Part shown: in pieces, positions 26,872 to 35,076 of the stretch
Position numbering within the stretch: the stretch's first letter is position 1
Layout: each line of letters begins with the position of its first letter
Source: Sporosarcina ureae
Lineage (GTDB): Bacteria; Bacillota; Bacilli; Bacillales_A; Planococcaceae
Assembly: GCF_029267015.1 (NCBI RefSeq)
Contig: NZ_JARIEA010000078.1
Span: 1 to 62,393 of the forward strand
Direction: 5' to 3'
Length of the DNA: 62,393 nucleotides
Translations under genes and position numbers: made by a program
Notes under the pieces: model-generated
What the model saw: the letters and a program-made list of their open reading frames with translations, nothing else
The model's database searches: none
Told to the model about the DNA's origin: nothing

Positions 26872-28824
26872 TTGGATATTTATCAGGAATTTTCAGCACG
26901 ACATTTTGGAGCGTATTTGGATTCGGAAGAGTTTCTGGATTATATGCTACGTCAGTGGTTGCTAAAAGGGCGTCACTTGGATGTTTGTCATGTCATCGAC
27001 CATCCTTCGTTTACGAAAGTAATTAACGAATGCAGGGATGATGACCGGTATGCATTGCTCGTAGAACTATCTGACTTGTATGAGAGTGAAATTACGCTAG
27101 CGAGTCAATATAATGAAACGCTGCTCGCGCTGGCTTATGGTGAAGAATTCGATCCCTTTGAGCTGGATCAGGACACGAAGGCCAAAGGAGATTGGAGATA
27201 TCATCTGTGGTTCTATTTCTTTAACAATGAGGGACATGTGGCAGAGTCTTGGGAGTTGTTCAATCAAAAGATCTATCCATTATGTGCAACATTGATTCAT
27301 ACCCGTGCCGATCATATGCAGACGCTAGCGAGATACTTTAATGAGCTTTGTGTTCTCATGGAGAAAACACGAAATCCGGATATTTTGGAAAGTGTTACGA
27401 AAAAAACCATCATGAATCTGTATGACCTATTTCTGCAAGTCGTACATAACGATACATTAATTGACTTCGCCACAAAGCGGAGTTTTTGTGAGCGTTTAAT
27501 TCATATGATGAAATATAAGGACATGCATCGCGTTGGGCTGGAATTCTATATTACGTTTAACGATCTATTTGATTTGAATGATATCCCGAGTGTCATTAGT
27601 TTAGTGAATCTTTCCAAGTCTGCACATGATTATCATGCCGTACATGTTCTTCATGGTGATTTGCAAGCGGTTCAATACCGTATCGAGAAATATAAAGGGG
27701 ATATCGTTTCCCAATTAACGAAGATTTCCGAGTATATTTTACGAATGAAGAACGTTATTGAAGAGCAACATGGTGGGAAAATCAATGAAGATTCCTTTAT
27801 CCAGGCCGATTTCAACTTCTTCTTTTATGAATGCGAAATTGAAGAAATGTGTACAGCGAATTTTTCTGAGTTGCCGTTTGAAGATCAAGATGCGATGTTA
27901 AGAAACTTATTAAATGCAATGATTTGTTTTTATAAAGCAGATAAAACATTGACTTCTGAAGAAGGGAACACAAAAGAACCTGCGCTAAATTTACTAATTG
28001 GTTGGGAACTGGGCAATGAAGGCATGAAGTTGAGAAATCGTGTTCTGTCATTAATACCTGACGAAGGGATCACATACCGTGAAATCATGATTTCCGATGC
28101 GTTGATACAATTGGATGAGTTCTTGACAGAATTTTACTTGGATGATTTATCCCTTGAGGTAGAAGCGGTCATACAAAAGGCAGAACAATACGATCTGAAA
28201 CCAATCGACCAAAAGCAGGCCATGGTTTTGTTGGAAGAGTCCTTTAGATCATTGCACTCCCATAGTGCGTTACTTTTCACAAAATCAGAAGAAGAACGTT
28301 TTGAAAAAGCAGGTTCTCAATTATCACGATTAGTAAAATCACAAGAAGTGAAACGTCTATTGCCTTCTGCTGAAGCAAAGTGGCATGAATTGACTAAAGA
28401 CATGCAACTAGACAATCAGCAACCGAGTCAGAAGATCGCTTTTGTTATCGCAGATTATGTAAAAGCAGTAGAAGAGTTCCTCAGTCATGTTCTGATTAAA
28501 GCAAAGGCAGAAAAAGAGAATATGCCTTTACTAGACGTAGTGATACCTGAAACAGGGTTAACTTCTGTTGAAATCGGCAGTGAGCAATACTACCACTCTA
28601 TTACGCTCGGAAGTCTTTATCGTTATCTAAGAGCAAACGGTACAAGCTTATTAAAAGCGGATGCAGATAAACTAAAAGTTATAGAATATATGACGCGTTG
28701 GGTACATACTGTGCGTGATTCATCTTTTGATAAGAATGCTGAGATATCAATTGAAAAAGCTCACGTTTTGAGAAGAGAAACATTAGTCGTTCTAAGACGT
28801 TTGCTGGCAGATATGTCAAATTAA
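26872..28824 (+). CDS. Conserved-looking 650-residue protein of unknown function
   Basis: I do not recognise the family. The protein is soluble, acidic and helix-rich, with many aromatic and leucine residues, no signal peptide and no membrane segment. The last ~45 residues (WVHTVRDSSFDKN followed by an EISIEKAH helix and VLRRL) are reminiscent of HEPN-type C-termini, but the RNxxxH motif is not intact. The TTG start follows GAGGGGG. It stands alone between terminators, so context gives no role. Confidence 0.6.
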   Translation: MDIYQEFSARHFGAYLDSEEFLDYMLRQWLLKGRHLDVCHVIDHPSFTKVINECRDDDRYALLVELSDLYESEITLASQYNETLLALAYGEEFDPFELDQDTKAKGDWRYHLWFYFFNNEGHVAESWELFNQKIYPLCATLIHTRADHMQTLARYFNELCVLMEKTRNPDILESVTKKTIMNLYDLFLQVVHNDTLIDFATKRSFCERLIHMMKYKDMHRVGLEFYITFNDLFDLNDIPSVISLVNLSKSAHDYHAVHVLHGDLQAVQYRIEKYKGDIVSQLTKISEYILRMKNVIEEQHGGKINEDSFIQADFNFFFYECEIEEMCTANFSELPFEDQDAMLRNLLNAMICFYKADKTLTSEEGNTKEPALNLLIGWELGNEGMKLRNRVLSLIPDEGITYREIMISDALIQLDEFLTEFYLDDLSLEVEAVIQKAEQYDLKPIDQKQAMVLLEESFRSLHSHSALLFTKSEEERFEKAGSQLSRLVKSQEVKRLLPSAEAKWHELTKDMQLDNQQPSQKIAFVIADYVKAVEEFLSHVLIKAKAEKENMPLLDVVIPETGLTSVEIGSEQYYHSITLGSLYRYLRANGTSLLKADADKLKVIEYMTRWVHTVRDSSFDKNAEISIEKAHVLRRETLVVLRRLLADMSN

Positions 28825-28865
28825 TTCCTACACCTTAAATAAGCCTTGAATCCTAAATCAATTTA

Positions 28866-28894
28866 TTGACTATATACCCGCGGGGGTATATAGT
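28866..28894 (+). promoter_or_regulatory. CoADR promoter with embedded CsoR/CstR-like operator
   Basis: TTGACT (28866-28871) and TATAGT (28889-28894) are 17 bases apart. Between and over them lies a perfect inverted repeat with 11-bp arms, ACTATATACCC (28869-28879) and GGGTATATAGT (28884-28894), around a 4-base centre. C-tract/G-tract palindromes flanked by AT are typical of operators for the CsoR/CstR family, which sense copper or reactive sulfur. No such regulator gene is in the window. Confidence 0.72.
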
Positions 28895-28931
28895 TTATTT
28901 AAGGTTAATTACAAAATAAGGGGATGGCAAA

Positions 28932-30620
28932 ATGAAGTTTGTTATTATTGGCGGAGTAGCAGGGGGAGCATCCACAGCTGCGCGAATTCGACGTATGGAT
29001 GAGCAAGCGGAAATAATTATGGTTGAAAAAGGACCGCACGTATCTTTCTCCAACTGTTCTTTACCGTTTTATCTCAGTGGGATTGTGGAAGATAGCGATA
29101 AACTCGTATTAATGGATCCAGTAGCATTTAAAAATAAATATAATATCGAAGCGCGTGTCAGACAAGAAGTAACAGCGATTAATAGAAGAGAAAAAACGGT
29201 GACCATTTTGAATATGCTGACAGGTGAAAGGTATGAAGAAAGCTACGATCGACTAGTGCTATCCCCTGGAGCGAGTCCGATAGTGCCGAATCTAGAAGGT
29301 GCCAATTCAAAACATGTCTTTACAGTTCGCAACGTGGAAGATATAGAGCATCTGCAAAATTATGTTCAAACAAAAGATATCAATAATATTGTGGTAATTG
29401 GCGGAGGATTCATCGGAGTTGAAGTAGCGGAAAACTTAAAGCTCGCGGGACGAAATGTATCATTGATTGAATTTGCTAATCAAATTATGATGCCTTTTGA
29501 TTATGATATGGTTCAAATTCTGCATAAGGAAATGATCGATAAAGGAATCGATGTAATAGTAGAAGATGGTTTGGCTAAAATAACTGATACAGACGTTACG
29601 TTGAATTCGGGTAAACAAATCGAGGCACAGGTCGTTGTTTTGGCGATTGGTGTTCGTCCTGAAACAAAACTAGCGGAAGAAGCAGATTTGGAAATCGGTG
29701 AGCTTGGCGGTATAAAAGTAGATGCTAATTACCGAACAAGCGACAATTCCATCTATGCTGTTGGTGATGCGATTGAAGTCTATCACCGTCTTCTTCATAA
29801 ACCAACAAGATTGGCTCTAGCAGGACCTGCACAGCGTCAGGCGCGTGCCGCGGCGGATCATATGTATGGGATTCCTCATCAAAATAAAGGTGTCATTGGC
29901 TCTTCGAGTATACAGATTTTCGATTTGGCAGCAGCCTCTACAGGTCTCAATGAAAAAATGGCGAAACAAGCAGGAATCCAACATGACAGCGTGTATATCA
30001 TCGCTGCTGATAAAGTTTCATTGATGCCTAACAGTAATCCACTTCACTTCAAATTAGTATTTGAAGTACCAACAGGAAAAGTATTAGGTGCTCAGGCAAT
30101 TGGTAAAGGAAATGCGGATAAGAGGATTGATGTCATCGCAACTCTCATTTCAATGGGTGGAACGCTGGAAGATCTCAAAGAACTAGAGTTGACCTATTCG
30201 CCTATGTATAGCACAGCTAAAGACGTCGTCAATCTCGCAGCACTTGTTGCCTTGAATATATTATATGGTCGTTTTAAACAAGTTCATGTATCCGAAGTGC
30301 GTGAATTGGTAGAGCAAAACGCTGTAATTATTGATGTGCGTGAAGAGCACGAATTTGCGAATGGTCACTTAGTGAATGCGATAAACATACCACTCAGCCA
30401 GCTGCGTGATCGCATGAATGAAGTGCCAAAGGATGTCCCGGTCTATGTTCATTGCCGATCTTCACAACGCAGTTATAACGCGTTGATGGCGTTACAAAAT
30501 AGTGGTTTTGATAATATTGTCAATATCTCAGGTTCATTCCTTGGCATTTCTTTGTATGAATACTTCAATGATGTAGTAATGGATAGGGAGAAAATCTTGA
30601 CAGCTTATAATTTTAATTAA
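28932..30620 (+). CDS. CoA-disulfide reductase fused to rhodanese
   Basis: A 562-residue fusion. Residues 1-440 are a pyridine-nucleotide flavoenzyme with the FAD motif IIGGVAGGASTAARIR, the redox cysteine in SFSNCSLPF (Cys42), an NAD motif VVIGGGFIGVEVAEN and the AVGDAIEV motif. About residues 455-550 form a rhodanese domain with active-site HCRSSQRS (Cys508). Such CoADR-RHD enzymes reduce CoA disulfide, CoA-persulfide or polysulfide. The promoter palindrome fits control by sulfane sulfur. Confidence 0.88.
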   Translation: MKFVIIGGVAGGASTAARIRRMDEQAEIIMVEKGPHVSFSNCSLPFYLSGIVEDSDKLVLMDPVAFKNKYNIEARVRQEVTAINRREKTVTILNMLTGERYEESYDRLVLSPGASPIVPNLEGANSKHVFTVRNVEDIEHLQNYVQTKDINNIVVIGGGFIGVEVAENLKLAGRNVSLIEFANQIMMPFDYDMVQILHKEMIDKGIDVIVEDGLAKITDTDVTLNSGKQIEAQVVVLAIGVRPETKLAEEADLEIGELGGIKVDANYRTSDNSIYAVGDAIEVYHRLLHKPTRLALAGPAQRQARAAADHMYGIPHQNKGVIGSSSIQIFDLAAASTGLNEKMAKQAGIQHDSVYIIAADKVSLMPNSNPLHFKLVFEVPTGKVLGAQAIGKGNADKRIDVIATLISMGGTLEDLKELELTYSPMYSTAKDVVNLAALVALNILYGRFKQVHVSEVRELVEQNAVIIDVREEHEFANGHLVNAINIPLSQLRDRMNEVPKDVPVYVHCRSSQRSYNALMALQNSGFDNIVNISGSFLGISLYEYFNDVVMDREKILTAYNFN

Positions 30621-30631
30621 TTATACTTGGC

Positions 30632-30666
30632 AGTCTACGTTCCTTTAAGGAACGTAGACTTTTTTA
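30632..30666 (+). terminator. Terminator after the CoADR-rhodanese gene
   Basis: AGTCTACGTTCCT pairs perfectly with AGGAACGTAGACT across a three-base loop, with a T run. Confidence 0.92.
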
Positions 30667-30701
30667 ATGAATTTAAATCAGTAGTAGCTCATATTATATT
30701 C

Positions 30702-30710
30702 TGATATAAT
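30702..30710 (+). promoter_or_regulatory. Extended -10 promoter of the DoxX-like gene
   Basis: TGATATAAT is an extended -10 element 75 bases before the start. No good -35 is apparent. Confidence 0.5.
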
Positions 30711-30785
30711 AATCTAATAAAATGAGGTTTATGAGGGCGCTTTAAAGGGCACAAGCAAGGTAGAGGAAAGTAAGGAGATCACTTT

Positions 30786-31139
30786 ATGAAAAAATTTGCA
30801 TTATATGCATTTTGTTTATTCTTTTTTGTAGCAGGAATTGGACACTTTGCATTGGAGTCATTCTTTACAGGGGCCATGCCCGAATGGATACCATTTAGAA
30901 AAGTCATTGTTTACATATCAGGTATAATGGAAATTGCATTGGCTATCGGATTGTTTTTGAAGAGAACGCGCTATGTTACCGGTTTTTTAATTGCGGTATT
31001 TTTAGTTCTTGTATTACCAGTTAATATTTATATGGCACTCACAGCAGAAAATTATGATTTGCCCGCAGTGGCATTGTGGATTCGACTTCCGTTACAATTC
31101 GTATTAATTTGGTGGGTGTTGAAGGTTCGAAAAGTATAA
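30786..31139 (+). CDS. DoxX-like integral membrane protein
   Basis: A 117-residue protein with four hydrophobic segments (about 5-25, 42-58, 65-85, 93-112) and the DoxX/MauE-like motif VAGIGHFALESFF near the N-terminus. Family members are tied to quinone-linked or thiol redox reactions, but no catalytic residues define the role. It follows the sulfur-related reductase but has its own promoter after a strong terminator. The function is not certain. Confidence 0.65.
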   Translation: MKKFALYAFCLFFFVAGIGHFALESFFTGAMPEWIPFRKVIVYISGIMEIALAIGLFLKRTRYVTGFLIAVFLVLVLPVNIYMALTAENYDLPAVALWIRLPLQFVLIWWVLKVRKV

Positions 31140-31144
31140 AAGCG

Positions 31145-31185
31145 AAAGAACACGCAAAACCAGTGATGGTTTTGTGTGTTCTTTT
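31145..31185. terminator. Bidirectional terminator
   Basis: AAAGAACACGCAAAACCA pairs with TGGTTTTGTGTGTTCTTT between two converging genes, with A and T runs on both sides, so it can act on both strands. Confidence 0.85.
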
Positions 31186-32038
31186 AGTGTGCTTCTAGAT
31201 ACGCATTTCTTATCGTCAAATATTGACCATCCGTTACCTTGATAGACGTTTCACCTTCTACTACATCACTTACGAGAAGATCTATCATATCTTGTCTGCT
31301 GTTTTTACTGATTTCATAAAAACCTATATCGTTTTGATCATCCACCTTCAAAGTATGTGTACCAGCAGGGATATCTGTTCCTACTTTATATTGTCCATCT
31401 TTGTATATTCCGTCAGCTGGTTTAATATCAGGTGCAGAAGCTACAGGATACATTTCTCCACCTTTTAAAGTGAAGTATTCTCCTTGCAATAGTGTTACAT
31501 ACGTGTGGGAACGACCATCTAATGCAACGTTGAACACAATACTGTCAGGATTCCCCGATTGATCTTTTGTGTTTTCGAGAAGCGTAATACCGTTAGAAAA
31601 AACGAGATATTCACCTGGTTCGATATCAGCCCCCACTTGATAGGTACCATCTTTTATTAGGGTCGTAGCTGCCGACGTAGGTTGTTTTTGTGGTTCGGTT
31701 GGCTTGGGTGCAGATGTTGACGGTTGTGCTTGTGGTGTGCTTGGAACGTTTTTAGATGAATCTGTATCAGGCTTTGTTGGTTGTTCATTTTTTGATTCTT
31801 CGCGATTTGGCCCTTCTTTATCAGGGGCTTCTATTTCAGACTGTTCTTTCTTAGCCTCTTCTTGAAGTACAAGCTCCTCAGTAGGTTCCTTAAATGTGTC
31901 CGGTGTCGAAGTGCCAGTAATCATAGGTTCTTTCGTTACAGTTTCAGTTGACTCTTTGTTGCTTACGATCGCTATAATCAACGCGAACAATAATACAGCT
32001 GCACCAACAGCTGCCCAACTTAATTGTTTTTTGTTCAT
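31184..32038 (-). CDS. Membrane-anchored surface protein with a tandem repeat domain
   Basis: The 284-residue protein has an N-terminal hydrophobic anchor (about residues 8-25, no lipobox), a Pro/Glu/Lys/Ser/Thr-rich linker (about 30-125), and two related C-terminal units. The first starts DGTYQVGADIEPGEYLVF and the second DGQYKVGTDIPAGTHTLK, about 84 residues apart, each ending in a YFTLKGG or YLTIRNA strand. It is probably an extracellular cell-surface protein; its binding partner is unknown. GTGAGGT lies before the ATG. Confidence 0.7.
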   Translation of the reverse strand: MNKKQLSWAAVGAAVLLFALIIAIVSNKESTETVTKEPMITGTSTPDTFKEPTEELVLQEEAKKEQSEIEAPDKEGPNREESKNEQPTKPDTDSSKNVPSTPQAQPSTSAPKPTEPQKQPTSAATTLIKDGTYQVGADIEPGEYLVFSNGITLLENTKDQSGNPDSIVFNVALDGRSHTYVTLLQGEYFTLKGGEMYPVASAPDIKPADGIYKDGQYKVGTDIPAGTHTLKVDDQNDIGFYEISKNSRQDMIDLLVSDVVEGETSIKVTDGQYLTIRNAYLEAH

Positions 32039-32356
32039 ATAGTATGTAACCTCACTTTTATCATGATGCCTATATGATACATGATAGTCTATGTTGGAAT
32101 CTACTTATAGGGTATTTTTGGAAGGCTGAAAATCAATAATTACTTATATATATATGGTCAAAAGTTGTGCTCTTGAATCAGTAGTGGGAGATGGGATTAG
32201 AAAGTCGTTGTAATGAATAGACCCTATCATTCTATAACGGTAGGTCTTGCTCGAAAAGAAGAGAAACATTTTTTATTACGAGAAAAGAAATCAGCAATCT
32301 AGCCGGATTAATGGTATACTAGCCAAGTATAATTTACAAGCGAGTAGGTGAAAGAT
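32039..32356. other. Divergent spacer with an extended -10 element
   Basis: TGGTATACT (32312-32320) is an extended -10 about 40 bases before the SET-domain gene. A run of TATATA at about 32143-32152 and an imperfect AGACC/GGTCT repeat (about 32219-32250) are present, but no gene is supported. Confidence 0.45.
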
Positions 32357-32755
32357 ATGATAGAAGTAAAACTTTCTCCAATTGGCGAAGGCGAATTCAA
32401 TAGGGGTGTGTTCGCGAAATGCGATATCAAAGAAGGGCAGCTATTACACGAAGCGCCTGTGATCTCCTATCCAAACGAACAACATCAACATATCGAAAAA
32501 ACGGTTCTTGCTGATTATGCTTTTGAGTATGGAGCCAACCATACAGCGGTACTACTTGGCTACGGAATGTTATTCAATCATTCCTACGAACCTAACGCGA
32601 CATATGACATTAATTTCGACAACCACACATTTGATTTCTTTGCGTATAGAGATATTAAAGCTGGAGAAGAGATTTTGATCAACTACAATGGCGATGTGGA
32701 TGATGATGAACAATTATGGTTCAATGAAGATTATGATGGTACGGCCAACGATTAA
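32357..32755 (+). CDS. SET-domain protein, putative protein-lysine methyltransferase
   Basis: The 132-residue protein is little more than a SET domain. It has NRGVFAKCDIKEG (about 14-27), the AdoMet/active-site segment MLFNHSYEPNATYDI with the NHS motif, and the C-terminal GEEILINYNGD with the catalytic tyrosine. There is no post-SET cysteine cluster. Its substrate in a bacterium is unknown. ATG 32357 is chosen because AGGTG lies well spaced before it; the GTG at 32348 lies in the Shine-Dalgarno. Confidence 0.8.
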   Translation: MIEVKLSPIGEGEFNRGVFAKCDIKEGQLLHEAPVISYPNEQHQHIEKTVLADYAFEYGANHTAVLLGYGMLFNHSYEPNATYDINFDNHTFDFFAYRDIKAGEEILINYNGDVDDDEQLWFNEDYDGTAND

Positions 32756-32763
32756 TAATTCAT

Positions 32764-32808
32764 GAGAACACTTTGATACGATGTACAGTCGAAGTGTTTC
32801 TCGTTTTT
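32764..32808 (+). terminator. Terminator of the SET-domain gene
   Basis: GAGAACACTT pairs with AAGTGTTTCTC, with a single bulge, and a T run follows. It ends six bases before the tRNA, leaving no obvious separate promoter for it. Confidence 0.7.
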
Positions 32809-32813
32809 ATCAT

Positions 32814-32887
32814 GTCTCAGTAGCTCAGCTGGATAGAGCAACGCCCTCCTAAGGCGTAGGTCGGGGGTTCGAATCCCTTCTGGGACG
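32814..32887 (+). tRNA. tRNA-Arg (anticodon CCU)
   Basis: A full cloverleaf with the same acceptor, D and T arms as the tRNA at 15923, and anticodon CCT at 32848-32850 in the stem ACGCC/GGCGT. It has no encoded CCA. Compared with tRNA-Arg(UCU) there are five changes, two of which keep a stem pair (T-A to C-G). Confidence 0.94.
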
Positions 32888-32909
32888 TCAAATACGTGTC
32901 TATAATTTT

Positions 32910-32961
32910 AGTGCACTTGAGAAGTTAGTATGTAAATCTAACTTCCTAAGTGCACTTTTTT
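32910..32961 (+). terminator. Terminator after tRNA-Arg(CCU)
   Basis: AGTGCACTT (32910-32918) pairs with AAGTGCACT (32948-32956), with an inner GAAGTTAG/CTAACTTC stem and a T-rich tail. Confidence 0.9.
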
Positions 32962-33024
32962 ATATTTTCATATACTACGCCGTATGTTTGAATCCAATGC
33001 TTCCTCGGTACTTTTGCATGATGC

Positions 33025-33061
33025 AAAAAAAGAAGCTGTCTTTTATAGACAACTTCTTTTT
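33025..33061 (-). terminator. Terminator of the LCP operon
   Basis: On the minus strand AAGAAGTTGTCTATAAAAGA starts a stem that pairs with GACAGCTTCTT and ends in a T run. Confidence 0.75.
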
Positions 33062-33094
33062 AGTATCAAATTATTGATGTCTCATTGCGGAATC

Positions 33095-34198
33095 TCAGTA
33101 GTTTCTTTCATTAGAAGTATATTCTTCTGTTTCTTCTTGATAGTCCGTATTCTGGTCTTCTTCAAGATTTTCAACATACTCACCATCTTGCTCGTTTTTA
33201 TCCTCTAAAGATAAAAACTCCCGCAATGCTTGCCTGTTTTGTTCTAGATTAATATCAAGCACTTGCCCTACATTTGTACGTAAGTCGCCGAATGAACCTT
33301 CGACTGGAATACGTAGTGATTCCATTTTATTATCTTTATCACCGGTTAACATACCTTTACCGATTGAGAATATCGTTTTTTTATCGATATTTGTATTAAT
33401 ATAAGGATCCATTACGCCCAATAACTTAGGTAAATTGACGATCGTTTGGAAACTAATCGCTTCATCTTTAAGCTTCGACAAAGCTTCTTGCTGCCGTTCG
33501 ACCCGTCCATAATCACTATGGATGTCGTGACGGAATCGCACATATCCAAGTAATTGGTCACCATTTAGTTTCTGTTGACCAGGATAGAGAGTTAAGCCAA
33601 TACCATGTGACATTTCATAAGGAATATCTACTTCAATTCCTTCAGGAGCGATTACATCAACCATTTTTGAAAAACCTTCAAAGTTTACGATCGCATAATA
33701 TTGTACGTCTACATCAAAATTATGCTTAATAGTTTTACGGACTAATTCGGGTCCACCAAGAGCATAGGCTGCATTAATCTTTTCCATGCCGTGATCGGGG
33801 ATTTCAACGTATGTATCACGCATGAGAGAGACTAACTTCACTTGATTGGTTGTTTGGTCGTAATGACCGATCATCAAAGCATCTGAACGAGTGTCTTCTT
33901 CGTCGCCTCTTGCGTCATCACCGATCAGCAACACATTGATTTCACCGAACTGTGATTCTCCGCCTTCAAAATCATCAAAAGCCGAATCGCTATCAGAAAA
34001 TGTATTACTGCTATCGCTAAGTTCTGTATGTATATCATTGGTTTTACCATCATTCGCAAAAGATAGGCCATTTGAATATTGCGCAGCGACATATCCGCCA
34101 CCCGCTAATAGTAGCAACGTGAATATCATAAAGATTACACGTTTATATTTTCTTTTAAGTTTTTTCTTACGACGCTTTTCTGTCTCTCTGTTTTCCAA
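33095..34198 (-). CDS. LytR-CpsA-Psr (LCP) family cell-wall ligase
   Basis: A 367-residue protein with a basic cytoplasmic N-terminus (KRRKKKLKRKYKR), one membrane segment (about 20-40) and an extracellular LCP domain. Visible motifs are INVLLIGDDARGDEEDTRSDAL, VSLMRDTYVEI and YVRFRHDIHSDYGRVERQQE. Members transfer anionic polymers to peptidoglycan. The last ~40 residues are strikingly acidic. The TTG at 34198 is preferred to GTG at 34207, which lies in the AGGTG Shine-Dalgarno; both are non-ATG. Confidence 0.86.
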   Translation of the reverse strand: MENRETEKRRKKKLKRKYKRVIFMIFTLLLLAGGGYVAAQYSNGLSFANDGKTNDIHTELSDSSNTFSDSDSAFDDFEGGESQFGEINVLLIGDDARGDEEDTRSDALMIGHYDQTTNQVKLVSLMRDTYVEIPDHGMEKINAAYALGGPELVRKTIKHNFDVDVQYYAIVNFEGFSKMVDVIAPEGIEVDIPYEMSHGIGLTLYPGQQKLNGDQLLGYVRFRHDIHSDYGRVERQQEALSKLKDEAISFQTIVNLPKLLGVMDPYINTNIDKKTIFSIGKGMLTGDKDNKMESLRIPVEGSFGDLRTNVGQVLDINLEQNRQALREFLSLEDKNEQDGEYVENLEEDQNTDYQEETEEYTSNERNY

Positions 34199-34219
34199 TA
34201 GTGCCACCTACTCATCAGA

Positions 34220-34855
34220 TTATGAATTTTTTGTTAGTACGCTTGAAGCAATTTGAACTGCTATCGCATCATCTACATACCCGACCGCGAATATATAATC
34301 GGGAATGACGTCAACCGGAACGATAAAATACAATAATGCGCTACCGATAATGGCAAGATCACGTTTTGCAACATCTTGCATTTTGAACCGTGTAAATAAT
34401 TCCTTCATTTGATCGACGAATGGACCTACTCCGCCAGCCAATTTTAACTTCTTATCAAAGTCATGTAAAATTCTTTCTCTTCCTTCATTCGTCTGGACAT
34501 ACGCTTCGTAACCTGTCAATTGGAGTTCTACTTTTTCAATGGAGATATCCGCAGATAGAAGTTCTGATGTATCAACCAGTTGTTGAATGGTTTCGTCATA
34601 AGCTGACCGTTTTGTGTTTTTTTGATTAACTGGATAACCTGCCGCTTGAAGTAGCTTTGCTAATGGGATGTCTAAAATCGTCGCAAATTTCTCCAGATGA
34701 TCGAGTGTTGCTTTTCGTTTGTCGTTAATGATTCGGGAGATCGTCGCAGTATCAATATCTGTAAGTTCGCTTAGTTTACGCATGGACAATGAACGTTCAT
34801 CTAACACATCACGCAATAACTGCCCTATAGTCAAACCAAGGCTTCCTTCTGACAT
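34220..34855 (-). CDS. XRE-family regulator with DUF1232 domain
   Basis: The 211-residue protein has an N-terminal Cro/CI-type helix-turn-helix (about residues 12-65: MRKLSELTDIDTATISRII) and a C-terminal DUF1232 domain (about 145-200: DLAIIGSALLYFIVPVDVIP) with a hydrophobic segment. The ATG at 34855 follows AAAGGAGGG. The longer frame to 34936 is ruled out because it runs through the promoter. It is 21 bases from the LCP gene in the same operon and probably represses it through the palindrome upstream. Confidence 0.8.
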   Translation of the reverse strand: MSEGSLGLTIGQLLRDVLDERSLSMRKLSELTDIDTATISRIINDKRKATLDHLEKFATILDIPLAKLLQAAGYPVNQKNTKRSAYDETIQQLVDTSELLSADISIEKVELQLTGYEAYVQTNEGRERILHDFDKKLKLAGGVGPFVDQMKELFTRFKMQDVAKRDLAIIGSALLYFIVPVDVIPDYIFAVGYVDDAIAVQIASSVLTKNS

Positions 34856-34907
34856 GATACTATCCCTCCTTTTTCCAAGACAACGTAAATATATCTTCGC
34901 TCTCAAA

Positions 34908-34938
34908 ATAATAAATGCTTGTTGACAAATTGTCAACA
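34908..34938 (-). promoter_or_regulatory. Promoter and operator of the XRE/LCP operon
   Basis: On the minus strand TTGACA and TATTAT are 17 bases apart, a near-perfect promoter. The -35 lies inside a perfect 19-bp palindrome, TGTTGACAA-A-TTGTCAACA (34920-34938). This is the expected layout for an autorepressing XRE regulator. Confidence 0.8.
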
Positions 34939-35076
34939 GTTATAGATGAAGAACTATTTTTTGTCGGAAAATGTCGGTATTCCCTCATTTTAAAGTTTTT
35001 CCAAGTCTTATTCCATACGTTGTACCATGTATTTATTTTATACTAATTGTATGAATAGGGAAAAGGAGGATTCACC

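Noticed and set aside
15997..32813. Integrated prophage or conjugative element between the tRNA genes
   Set aside because: No integrase, phage structural or conjugation genes, and no clear attachment repeats, were seen.
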